In this document: one piece after another, positions 1-12,300 of the stretch
How the letters are laid out: every line of letters starts with the position of its first letter
Numbering within the stretch: the first letter of the stretch is position 1
Assembly: GCF_002234675.1 (NCBI RefSeq)
Contig: NC_019876.2
Span: forward strand, 21,999,161 to 22,063,160
Direction: 5' to 3'
Length of the DNA: 64,000 nt
Source: Oryzias latipes
Taxonomy: Eukaryota; Chordata; Actinopteri; Beloniformes; Adrianichthyidae
The notes under the pieces: generated by a model
Told to the model about the DNA's origin: nothing
Database searches by the model: none
The model's input: the letters and a program-made list of their open reading frames with translations, nothing else
Position numbers and translations under genes: made by a program

Positions 1-363
1 TAAAACACCCAAAGAGGTAAATGTACTGCAGAAAAGCCTTTGTGTTTTACCCCAAAACAATTTATTCAGAGCAGATTACAAGACAGCATAGGCAGGAGGC
101 TGTTTTGATTATATTGACTGTTGGACTAAAACCATGTTCCAAATAGATCTGAATTAAGGAAGTCCAATAAATTACATCAAATTGGTCTTAAAAAAAAGTC
201 TGACGATTCATCTAATCTGCTTTTCTTTGAAGTAAATTTTAGATTTTAACATACAGCTTATGCCTGCTAGCATTCCCAGTCAAAGTCGTGCTCGTCTTAG
301 GTGAAGTCAGGTGAAAATGTGCAGCTGGGATGAAGAATCTCCTCCCTGTGTTTTTGTCTGAAG
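1..363. other. Intron sequence upstream of the first visible phka1 exon
   Basis: No exon is recognisable here. The stretch ends in a pyrimidine-rich run and AG just before the exon beginning DPNRLYY at 364, so it is the 3' part of an intron whose upstream exon is outside the window. Confidence 0.6.
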
Positions 364-3300
364 GATCCCAACCGCCTGTACTACGAGTCTGCAGAGCTGA
401 AGCTGTTCGAGAACATCGAGTGTGAGTGGCCTCTCTTCTGGACGTACCTCATTCTGGACGGCATATTCAGCAACAGTCATGAACAGGTCAGTCACACCTG
501 CAGGTGCGTTTCCATGGCAGCAGGAACACCTGTGCTTGTCCCGATGCCTCTGACCTGAGCTCTTCCTGGCTGGGATGCAGGTGCAGGAGTACCAGGAGGC
601 GCTGGAGGGCATCCTCATCAAGCAGAAGGATGGCATACGACTGTTTCCAGAGCTCTACAGCGTTCCTCCAGATAAGGTCGCCCTCCTCCTCCGGAGAACC
701 CCCCACAGACCACAAGAGGCTGGTTTTCATTGAAGCTCTGTGTGTTTGAACAGGTGGAAGAGGAATACATGAACCCCCACACAGTGGAGAGGATCCCGAT
801 GGGGAAATGTCCCCTGAAATGGGGCCAGTCCCTTTATGTTCTGGGGAGACTCTTATCCGAGGTAAGCAGTCACCAAATGACACCAGAAACCCAAGTCCAG
901 TCGCCGAGGACGACTCCCCAGGAGAGATCACTCCTTTTTCTGAAGATCTTGTTTGTCAGGAGATTGTTGAAAAGCTGTGCTGGAAGTTTTCTTTAGAGCA
1001 GGGGTCGGCAACCGGCGGCTCCGGAGCTGCATGCGGCTTTTTCCTCCCTGTGCTGGGGCTCTTTGTGTTTTTGTAAAACAACTATCATGTTCTCAGATTG
1101 TCGTGGTGTCTTTAACACCAGCAGGTAGAGTGAGCAGGCAGGAGGAAGAGAGCAGCGTGAACGCGGGCCATAGTCTGTTATGGGATGGAAAGTTGTTCTG
1201 GAAAGACAGTCAGTGGTGATCTCATGAGCGCCAAAAAAAGCCTTTTTTCCCCCCTAGACTAAGACCACTCATTTCCGCGTAAAATGAATTAAATTTGCGT
1301 TAAGGCGCCCCTGCTATCCTGTCAACTTGCTGCTATGATGACCGTATGTTGCGCCATCTTTGTAGAACACGCTGGAGGGGGGGGTTGCACACGGGGGGAA
1401 ACAACTAGGAGCTGCAGAGGATGTGAACAGGTAGAGAGGGGGGGGGCGGGGCTTAGACTCAGTCCAGAAAATCCACAAATGTCCATAAACTGCTGCTGTT
1501 GAGCACGCACAGGGTTAACACCTGTTGGTTTTTTCTGCAACATTTCTTTCCTAATGCATGTCTGTTTTCCAATAGTTTCAGAGGGTTTTTAGTGTTTTTC
1601 ATTTTGGTTTTGATTTTGTTCAATTTCAGGGGTTTCTTGCTCCTGGTGAGATTGACCCTCTTAACCGCCGTTTCTCCACCGTGCCCAAGCCGGACGTGGT
1701 CGTTCAGGGTGAGTCTGCTGCAGATTCGCAGCATTGACCAGAGCTTCAGCCTAAATAGGATTTGTTTTTGTCTCCTTTCTCCTCAGTTTCCATTTTGGCT
1801 GAAACAGATGAGATTAAGGAGCTTTTGCTGAAGAACGGCTTCGAGGTGGAAACCATCGCAGACATCCACCCCTTTCATGTGCAGCCCTCCAGAGTCCTCA
1901 GCCACATCTATGCTAGGCTCGGTACTCCCCATCGATTTGTTGTCCATGCTAACTGTTTACAAAAATGGAAGAATCCCATGGTGGAAATATCCAATACTTT
2001 CAAACTGACTTGATAAATGCGATCAGCGGAAAATTCTGGTTTACAGCTTTTAGTCCTTTATGATTTAGTCCTGAAGCTACGCTCACACTAACGTCATTGA
2101 ACAAAGAACTTCAGGTTATCCTGTCTGTATTTACTGTTTATATTTACTCAAAAAATTAATTACCTCTAGAAATAATCAAATATTTGCTCTGTGTATTAGA
2201 GCTCTGTTGAAACAGACACATAAACACACACAGACACACACTAGAGCTATAAGTACCAATTATTCAAAGCTGAATAGATTTTTCTTCCCTAGAACAGTTG
2301 TTATAGATTCATTCAATGTACTTATTGGTTTTCCTTGTCAGTAAATTTACTTTTGCTTCAGTGAGAAAACCTGTTCTGATGGAGCGATGAGGGTTCCTCA
2401 CCAGCTGAGGTTTTCAGAAGACGATTGGGCTGTGGGGTCTTCACAGACCCTTCTTTGTGTTTCAGGACGTAACCCAAGGCTGGGCCTGACGGGACGGCCC
2501 TACAGGAGAATCGGAGTTCTGGGAACCTCAAAGTTCTACATCATCAGAAACACCATCTTCACATTCACTCCACAGGTACTTAAATGCAACAGACGGTGTG
2601 ACACGCCAACCCCCACTGCTTTGTAGTTCTCACAAGGTTTTAGGTCCTGGTTCTGACAGATCCCCATCTTGGTTATTGACCACAAACTAGTTCTTCAAAG
2701 CAGTGGGTGGCTGGTCAGCGGTTCTGCCTCCTTGTAGCAGCAGTGTGTGTTTGAGTGACTGATCCCCCCCATAAATCTGCAGCTTCACACTGTCTTCCTT
2801 TGATTACTGTCTATGTACCATAAATGGAAAGCTGAAACATTTCTTTTCTGCAGCTGTGTAGCCACAAAAGAATACAAAGAAAATGTTGACATTATGATCA
2901 ACTCTGTGTCAAACTCATACTTTATAAAATCGTAAAGCCCTATGTCCTCACAAGAGTCATGTGACTGGTAGAATAATTGTGTTATTCTTTTATGTTTTAA
3001 CAAAGAGCATTGGAGTCAAAGCTGTGTTGTGATATATGACTAAAAAGAATCTAAGAGTCTTTATAAAAGTCATGAACACTAAAAGAAATAGTTGATTGTC
3101 ACAGCTGAATCTCTCAAATCAGTCAACAAATAAAGTTTTAAATAATTTTAAGTGTTTTTAAGCAGTCAAAGTTCATCTTTGAATTCCTCCTGTTTACCTG
3201 AAAACCTCCTCAGTTCATCGACCACCAGCAGTTCTACCTGGCTCTGGACAACAAAATGATCGTAGAGATGTTGAGGACAGAAATCGCCTACCTGTCCTCC

Positions 3301-6300
3301 AGGTGGAGGATAACCGGACGGCCGACGGTCACCTTCCCCGTCTCTCAAACCATGCTGAGTGAGCCTCCGCTGACCGTCCTTCATCAGGCAGTTACATCCT
3401 CTTCACTACAAAGATGCAGTGTCACTTCCTGTTCCTGTATCTTCAGCTGAAGACCGCACAGATCTGGACCCGGCTGTCCTGGCGACGCTGAAGAAGCTAC
3501 AGGATGGGTATTTTGGAGGAGCCAGGTGAGCTTTGAACGCCGGACACTACAAGGAAATGACAGCTCTGTGCTGCTCTTCAAACAGCTGGGAATGAGCTGA
3601 TCTTTGACCCCCCCAACACACACACACCCACAGGATCCAGACGGGAAAGCTGTCAGAGTTCCTGACCACCTCCTGCTGCGCTCACCTGAGCTTCCTGGAT
3701 GGTAAGCGCTTCGGCAGCATGGGTTCCCACGCCGAAGAGTATGACCATGATGATGCCAGCGATGGATATGTGCATGAGTTGCATTGTGATGATGGTAAGA
3801 CGACAATGTTGAAGGTGAGGAATGACCTCAGTAGCTGCGGAAAACAGGACTGAAAGCTTGTGACCTAGAGCAGTGTTTTTCTAACCTTTTTTGAGCCACG
3901 GCACACTTTAACCTTGACAAAAATCCCGCGGCACACCAGCATCCAAAAAAATAGATAAATAAAAAAAAAAGAAAAAGCTCAGTCTGTATTGATCTACAGC
4001 CGCTCTGCAATCTCACATGCATTTTTGTGATAATTGTTGCAGAAAACGCTGGAAGCTGCAGCTGTTTTTTCTAAAAGATGTATTAAAAATTAAGTCAAAA
4101 GTTTCAAAAACTGTTTGATGTGTGTTCGTTGTTTTAAGACGTTAAGGGGAGAGACTCATTGTTCGCTAAGACAGTCACTTTACTGCATGATGGGAGATGT
4201 AGTGCCGATAATCCGCCGACCGCAGAAAGACCAGCGTCTCTGAGCTTCAATGTTTTGTTCAATTGTTCCACAGTCTGATACCAGATTCTGTGGAAAGCTA
4301 CACCGCTAAAGACGAGCTTTAGCTGGTATTTTTGTTGGAACTGAGAGACTTTTTTGCGCTAATTCGAAACAAGGAAGTGAAGACTTTAACCACTTCTGAT
4401 TGGTCAGACTGATGACATGTGATTAAGCCTTCAAGAATGATTGGTGGAGACAGTTAAAGGGGCGGGACTTTTCCTTACACAGTTATAGCTGCAGCTAAAT
4501 CGCGGTATCCCGTTATTCTTATCAAAATGTCTTTAATAGAATCGAATAAACACAAAGAAAAAATAATTGTATGATATTCCATATTCTTAACTTCTCAGTG
4601 TTTTATCAGGGCCTGTTTGGATGAACAAAGAGCTGATTTCCTGGAGATGGTAATTGCTTTCAGATCAGTTAATGAGGGCAATTTCTCACGGCACACTTGA
4701 CCATCTCCCACGGCACACTAGTGTGCCGCGGCACACTGGTTGAAAAACACTGGTCTAGAGGTCTGTGTTTTCCATAGCAGCTTAGATCATTCCTCCGATT
4801 TTTTTCCCCTTTTGCTAATGATGCTGTTGTGATCAGAGGATGATGTATTTTTCACCTCACTGAATGTGGACTGCAGAGCTTCCCCCATTTATCATCTGTG
4901 CTACGGCCACAGCTATCCTCACTTTTCTGCTTTTGACACTTTTTAGCTGTTAAGGTGTCGTCATTGTGAGAGAGGGGAAGTCAAAGGTATTTGGTGGCAG
5001 GTGATACTGTTGGTTTACCTGCAGAAACAGCTGCCCTGCAGCAGCATGAGCTGGATGTGCATGTGTTCGTGCACGGCTGTGTGATGTAAAGCCTCTGAGA
5101 CTGATGACCGTAGGTTGCACAAGTGAACCTAGTAAGGGTTACAAGAGTTAACCAGGTTAAGATCACACAAATTGACCTTGTTTTGTGTCACACAGGGTTC
5201 AGTCCCTCTAGTTTCACTTCACAAATAAATCTGTTTAAAGTCGCTAATGATGTTCTAGTTCAGGGGTGGTGAACAAGTTTCACACCAAGAGCCGAATTTT
5301 TTTGCTGTGAGTCAAAGAGTCACACCACACACTGACCTGCCAATACGTACACACACAAACACGCAATTAAAGCTGTATTATTTTCCATAAAACACTCCTC
5401 TCCCTACAACACAACAGCAAATATTGTACTTGTGTTTGTTTCAAGTTTTATTTCAGTTGAGTGTAGCAATAATTTAATTTTTAACCTTCGTTAAGAAAAG
5501 AAAGAATTCTTCTGTAATTTTTTAATATATAGTTTTATGAAGGATCCATGTCATGAAAACCATTTAATTGATGACATGTTTATGTGTATTGAAACGACTC
5601 TGCTTGCTCACCACAGTAGTAAGGAATCAAGGATTGAGCTGCTTCCTACCAGATTAACAGTACATTTACTTGACCTAAACCGCAGGTATTCAAACATCAT
5701 GATAGGGCTGCAGCTATCGATTCTTTTTGTAATCGATTAATCTAGCATTTAATCGATCGATTAATCGAGTAATCGGATTTGTGTGTGTTTTTGAACAACC
5801 AAAACAAATCCTGCATAACAAAATGATGTGGTTATAAAATGAACAAGCATTTGATTTTAAAGATCTGCTCTGATGCAAATGTTACTTTTGGTGTTTTTAA
5901 GTTGGTCTTGAATAAGTGGCGGAGCTAGAACATTTTGTATGGGGGGGGGGGGGGGGGGGCAGAAGACTTTGAAAGGGTGGCACAACACCAAAGTGGAAGG
6001 CCATTAAAAATAAAAGAATCAGAAAAACATATTTGATCATTATCATTGTTTATATTTCGTGTAAAAATAATGCTTTTGTTATTTTTGCAATGCTTAAAGA
6101 AGCCTTGCGGTCCGCCGAAAGGCGAGCTACCGCCTGTCCCAGCCCCTGCCTCTTGGCGCCCCCTCCGCGGCCCGCGCTGGTCGCCACGGAGGGGGCGCGG
6201 AGCGGCTGATATGCCAGCTCTATTTTGCAGTAGAGACACTGCACCTAGTTCTCTTCTCTAGTAAGTGTGTAATGATCCCACACTTTAGACAATTTCTGCC

Positions 6301-9300
6301 GTTTATTTATAGATCTATTCTCCGCCATCGCGCCAACTAAATTCTAAAGGTCCGTGTGAATAAACGGTCCGTGTGACACAATCAAATCCCTGCGCCGCGC
6401 GTATAGTGCGCGTCATAGGAATTTAACGAGGCTTCGAGGCAGAGTTTTTGCCTCGAGGAATTTTTGTAATCGAGTAACTTGGGTAACTCGAGGTATCGTT
6501 TTAGCCCTACATCATGAACCTCACTTCTGCTCAAAGCCACCTCACTCATGGTTTTACACCCAAGATTCCCCACTTCCCATGAGTCTTAGGTGCTGAAGGC
6601 GGGGCTACCCCTCGGTCGCCACACTATTCACACAGGCATGCTCAGTCAGGTGTGTGTGCACTTTGAAAAGCTTCAACTTGTTAAAAAAGGAGACAATTTT
6701 TTCAGATCAGGAAGAGTTTTTAATGTTCCCCGGGATACGTTTTGTTCTTTTCAGCCATGAGCAATTTTACTGCTTCCAAAAGCAGTAAAAAAGTAAGAAT
6801 CTTCCCATTCTTCCAGAAACGTTATGTGTTTCTCTTTGTTCTCTGAATTTTGCCATTTTGAATATGAGGGTAAAAGTCTGCACGCACATCAAATGTTTAG
6901 TAATTTTTTCCAGCATTGGGCGAAAACAGCGCATATAATTGGCGGTCACTCATGTGTCGGGAGCAGAATCAAAAGACTCACACTGCCCAGACGTCTTTTT
7001 ATTATTTATTTTTACTACTCTCTGATGGATTTGAGAATTGTATAAAAGTGAATTACCTATGAAATGAGGCTCAGTATGTCAAAATTATTGTCGCGACACA
7101 TCCGTGACAAATACATCATCCAACTCCTCATGACCTCAAGGAGGAATAAGCAAACTCGTGTGATTTGAATTGCTCCTATCCTACATTGATGTTTGCATAC
7201 GTTAATACGCCCGAAAACAGCCAGACAGCATGGCTCTCAATTCTGCTAACAGCCCCCTGACTCATGGGGAGAAACTTTACACCCACAATTGATGACGCAA
7301 AGAGCTGCATGCTCATGGGCCGAGAGCCGCATGCGGCTCCAGAGCCGCCTCGCCACCTCTGTTCTAGTTTGTCTAATGGAGTTCTCCTGGTTTAGTTCAC
7401 ACAGGTTAACTTAATTTAGACCAGGTTAATATAATTTAAGTCAAGCTCATTTATGTTAAACTAGTTAATGTAATTTAAGTTAAAGATTCCTCTTCAATAA
7501 AGTTCGGGGTTTTAACGTGTTCTTGTGGTATTTTTGTCATGATGGAGGACGTATATAAAGAAAATAGTTTTGATCATTTCTGTATTCAAACTGTTGTGAA
7601 TCAGGAGCAGAGAAAAAAAATGCGATTTGAAAAAAAAAAAAAAGAAGAGTACTTGTGATGTAGAAAAACACAGGTTGGGCCACAGGCTCCCTGCTCTGAG
7701 CTCTCAGCAGGAGAGCTCAGGGCAGGAGGGGGAGGGGGGCGGGGTTGCTCCGTTTCAACAGTGCTGCCCACAAATCGTAGGTGCATTTCTAATGAACTAC
7801 TGCCACTCTGCAGAAACTATGTCCTAAAGCGACACAGGTTTTTGATTTTGGCTAAAAACAGCATCATCATAATTAAAAGAGCACTGGGAACCCTTTGAAA
7901 ATGGATCAAAAGATGATCAGAGTGGATGTTTATTCTGATTTAGATCTCATGGATAAACCTGTTTTTGGTCATTTAGGTTAACCTGCTTCAAATAGTTCAT
8001 GATAACTTGGTTTGAGTCTGATAAGATAACCCGGTTTAGCTGAAAGAGGCTGACCTGATTTTTGTCACACAGGTAACTTGATGCATGTCACAAAGGTTAA
8101 CCTTGTTAATGTCACCAATTCTTACTTGGGTAATCCCACATTGGTTAATATGGCTCAAAATTCTTATGGTTCATTTCCCACAGGTTCAGTTGGTTTGAGC
8201 CTTAGTCACAACATTGAACGATGGTCAAACCTGTATGGAGAACGCAGGTTCCTCCACTCCCTGATTTCTCCTACAAGGAGGGGGTTTTGGCCTCTAAACT
8301 TTTCATCCAGCCTTTAGACACATTTTCTGTGCTTCACCACGTTCCATGAAAGGCCCTGTAGGGTAATATTTCACCCCAGGAGCAGAATTGATTCGCCCCT
8401 GGGGTTCTTCACTCTTACAGCATCTTGATTCCTGCTACTGTTAGAAACCTGCATAAAGTTGCTGGAGCATCTTGAAGACTGTGTACTTTTCTCTGAACTT
8501 GCTCATCTAAAGGATTCAAAATCAAACATGTCCATAAGTGTGATGACTGAAGCTGTGAACCCAGACTGATGATTTCTTTTCTGCTTCTGCTCCTGTCTTC
8601 GGTGAACCCCAGAGGCAGACGACCTTGCTCAGTACTTGGATCACCTCCTGGCTCACTCTGCTTCTAAGAAGCAGAAGTCCAGCGCTGAAGGTGTGGGCCG
8701 ATTCAAAGCTGTTGCTACAAGAACCAGGGAGATGGTCTCTTTGATGAACAAGGCTCAGGATCTTAACATCCACAGTGAGTTGACCCAAACAGTTCATCTC
8801 ACTTGTTTCTGCTCTGTGTTTAGAGAGGGCTGTAATCCATTTCCGTCTTTCTTTTGTTCAGACATTGGCATGTACCTTCCCAACAAGCTGTTTCGTACTC
8901 GTCATCCATCGCTCAATCTGAACCTTCCAGACAGTACTGTCCACGAAGAAGCTCAGGTTCCTCCATATCTACCTCCAGATTCCAGCGTTTCTGCTGCAGA
9001 GCGATTTCATCACATTGGTCTCTATCTTTGTCCTTCAGGCACCAGAGGTGTCCATCACCACAGAAAGTAGCCTCCCCAGAGATGCCAGCGGCGCCATCGA
9101 CTACAGTGCTTTGGTCCAGCTGCTGAAAGACAGTGGGAACATCCAGGACCAGGCAGATATTCTCTACATCCTCTTCAAAGACAAGTGAGATGCTGCAGGC
9201 GCTCCAGCTATCTTCCTTGGGGTTTAGGACATCTTCTACAGGAAATGCTCTTTATCAATTCTTTGAAAATGTGCAGCTTCATTTCTGAAAGTTTGTTTTC

Positions 9301-12300
9301 TGCTTAAGAAGTATTTTATGCTTTCATTGAAAATCTCAAGGCCTTTTTTTCAGAAAATACTGAAACAAAATAAGGAGCAGGTTAAAGCCCACATAAAGCT
9401 ATTTACACTTCGGCCATGTGACGTGAGTTTAACATCGGCTGTCCACATTGGACAATCAGGGAGGGACTTCCACTGCTTTTTCCCCTACTGTTTACTAGTC
9501 CGTGTCCGCCAGATTATTGGAATAATCTGGACTGAACTGGATTATAATGATCATAAGGAATTTACATTGACGCATTTTGTGCTTTAAAAGAGACTTAATT
9601 TAACAGAAGTGATCCTCATTCAAGGGTTGGGGGGACACAAAAGAATGTGGTGTCTGAACCCTCTGATCAGCTGGTTTCCTGTCCATCTCAGGGGGATGGA
9701 CTGGGACACACACCTTCATGGGAGGGGCTCCACTGTCCGGTCTCTGCTCAGCAACCTTTACGAGAAGGCTGGTGACCTCAAACACTGGGGCCTGATCCGG
9801 ATGATCTCTGGGATGCTGAAGAAGAAGGTGGAAGAGCTCGACTCGGTACAACCTGAACACACACCTGAACACACTTTACAGGCGCGGCAGGCGTTGGTGT
9901 CGCAACCAGAATCTTGGGCTGGCTGCTGCTGTAATTCTCTGAACAATCTGGCTGTTTCTATCCAAAACATGGATGGAGAACATTTGTCTGCCTCTCACCA
10001 GGCCTGCTCTGACCTGCTGGCTCACCAGAAGCACCTGACAGTAGGTCTGCCTCCAGAACCCAGGGAGAAAACCATCACGGCGCCCATCCCTCCAGACCAG
10101 CTGGCTGCCCTCATCGATGAGGCCAGCGATGGCAACATCAGTGTTGCCATCCTCACACAGGTTGGTTTGGTTCTCCTCACTGTTCTGAGGAGGCTTCACT
10201 TACTCATTTATTCTTGTCTCTGTGCTGCAGGAGATCATGGTGTTCCTGGCCATGAGCATCCGCACGCAGCCCAGTCTGTTCAGCGAGATGTTCAGGCTCC
10301 GGATCGGCCTCATCATTCAAGTCATGGCCACAGAACTGGCTCAGTCCCTCAACTGCTCTGGTAAGATATTCTATACCAGGGGTCGGGAACCTATGGCTCG
10401 CGAGCCATATATGGCTCTTTTGATGGTCACATGTGGCTCGCAGACAAATCTTTAATTATACTTTTTTTTTTATCTTTAGTCCTGTCCTTCTCGGGCGCGA
10501 TGCGATGCCAGAGGCGCGCAGTAGTAGCGGTGCTTAGAGAGAGAAATCTGCGCCAGCGCTATCAGTTACTATTATCTATTATTTCACAGAGTTTGTACCA
10601 GCTGGAAACCTGTGAATTGACGTGCATAAAACTACGCGCTCCCGTCTCTGAGAAAGAGCGCGCAGATGCGGGGACGGGATGTGTGAGGGAGAAAGCAGAG
10701 GGTGGGGCTGAGGTGTTGTGGGGACAGGCAGCAGGTGAATCGCGCAGGGATTGTAAAAACGTAAAACCCGCTGCCTGTCACCCACTGCGGCGTGTGAGTG
10801 TGTGTTTGGCTCCCCGTCTGCATGTGATCAGTCTTTGTCACATCTACAGAACATTCAGGCCTACGATGACGTTTAAAGTCTCAACGCCTGCATGAAGCAG
10901 AAACTCACCACGGATCAACCAGACTAGACCATCAGCAAAACTACCACGAGAAATACTCATCATTTATTAGCAACAGAATAACAATGTTATTAAAAAGAAT
11001 CCACAGACTTATTTTACTTTAAAAATGTTGAAATTAAATCAAATACACATATTCACTTGTATATTTAGTTTTAAACAAATTGTCGCGGACTGAGTTGGAT
11101 GGCTGTTGGGCCGCGTTAAAAGTTCTGGAGTTCATTGAACGCGTCAAGCAGAGATCTGATTGGCTCTCAGTTCTGTCGCTCAGCCTGTTGTTAGGTAGTT
11201 TGGACCAATGGGGTTCAGCTATGGGCCGAATAAGGGAAATGGGAGGGCTGACGCGGCAGGAGCGAATATAAAGTTGGGAGAAGCGCTCTCGTGTCGGCGG
11301 GAGAGATTCAGGAGTTGCTGAATTAATTGAACGGCGTTTGTTGCGGTCTGCAGTAATCGGAATAAAGAACTTTAAAAGAGGTTAAGTCTCCGTGCCTCAG
11401 TGTGGGGAAGGGACACTAAATTATTGTATGGCTCTTTCGAAATTACATTTCAAAATATGTGGCATTTATGGCTCTCTTGGCCAAAAAGGTTCCCGACCCC
11501 TGTTCTATACCTACAGTATACCCCCCCCCCCCCCAACCTTACAAAGTGCTGCTCCAGAGTAAACCTGACCTTTAGTGAGACCTCATCATCACTATCTTGT
11601 CTGTCTCTACGGAAACGCAGCCGAGTGAAACTTAATATATCCAGACTGTCCAAAAATAAACCTGCTGACATTGTAGCAGTCAGGGCTGAAGCTATGGTCA
11701 CACCAGAAATGTGGGGGGGATTCAGATACGTACTTTTAGCAAATGGTGTTCACATCGGACAAGCAGGGAGGGGCCTCTTCTTCACCCAGATGTTGGGTAA
11801 TGCAGTCCCGGACCCGGATCCGAACAGGACACAAAACTAATACGATGGGCCCCAAAACCAGGAGTCTTCCTCGACGAATGGATTTATGGAGACAGTTGTT
11901 TCCACGTGCCAAGTGGATCAGCGACTGACTCTCAGATGTTTCACATAATCTCACGATAATAAAGATGCAATGGATTCACATTTATTATTAGATTTAGAGT
12001 TTTCTGAGGATTGTGTCATTTTATTTTGCTTTTTTCTTTATCCGTTACAGCTTAGAATTCAGACACGGCTGAAGTTAGCGTCTGGTTGTTAGCCTCCACT
12101 TTGACCTTAAAGGGAAAAGTCTTCATCACAAAGTTTAAGTTTAAACCAGCTGCAAATATTTGACAGAGAATGAAGATTCAATCAAATAGAGTTGCCGAGC
12201 TGCTGAAGATGATTATAAACTGAGGAAACAGTTCTCCTTCACTCTGTAGCACCAAACATGAGCGCGCACTGTTAGTGTGATGAATATCACTACATGTTTT

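Larger units (their letters stand above)
5095..8260 (+). repeat. Decayed minisatellite in phka1 intron 9, split by a hAT insertion
   Basis: Irregular, strongly diverged repeats of roughly 25-30 bases built on the motif GTCACACAGGTTAACCTG occur at about 5095-5215, 7375-7490 and 7960-8260. The middle of the array is occupied by the hAT at 5261-7361. I recognise the array by eye from recurring GTTAA, CCTGGTT and TCACACAGG words, and its exact unit is not fixed. The segment 7490-7960 shows no coding signal. Confidence 0.5.

Noticed and set aside
1001-1318. Complete hAT ending at CGCCCCTG near 1315
   Set aside because: The proposed 3' end shares only six bases with the 5' TIR and the flanking octamers do not match.
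9609-10364. 251-codon ORF across phka1 exons
   Set aside because: It reads through introns; the true exons (9692-9845, 10002-10160, 10231-10360) are defined by splice sites and family similarity.
10431-10895. 154-codon ORF inside a hAT
   Set aside because: No hAT transposase motif or dimerisation domain; GC-rich filler of a non-autonomous element.
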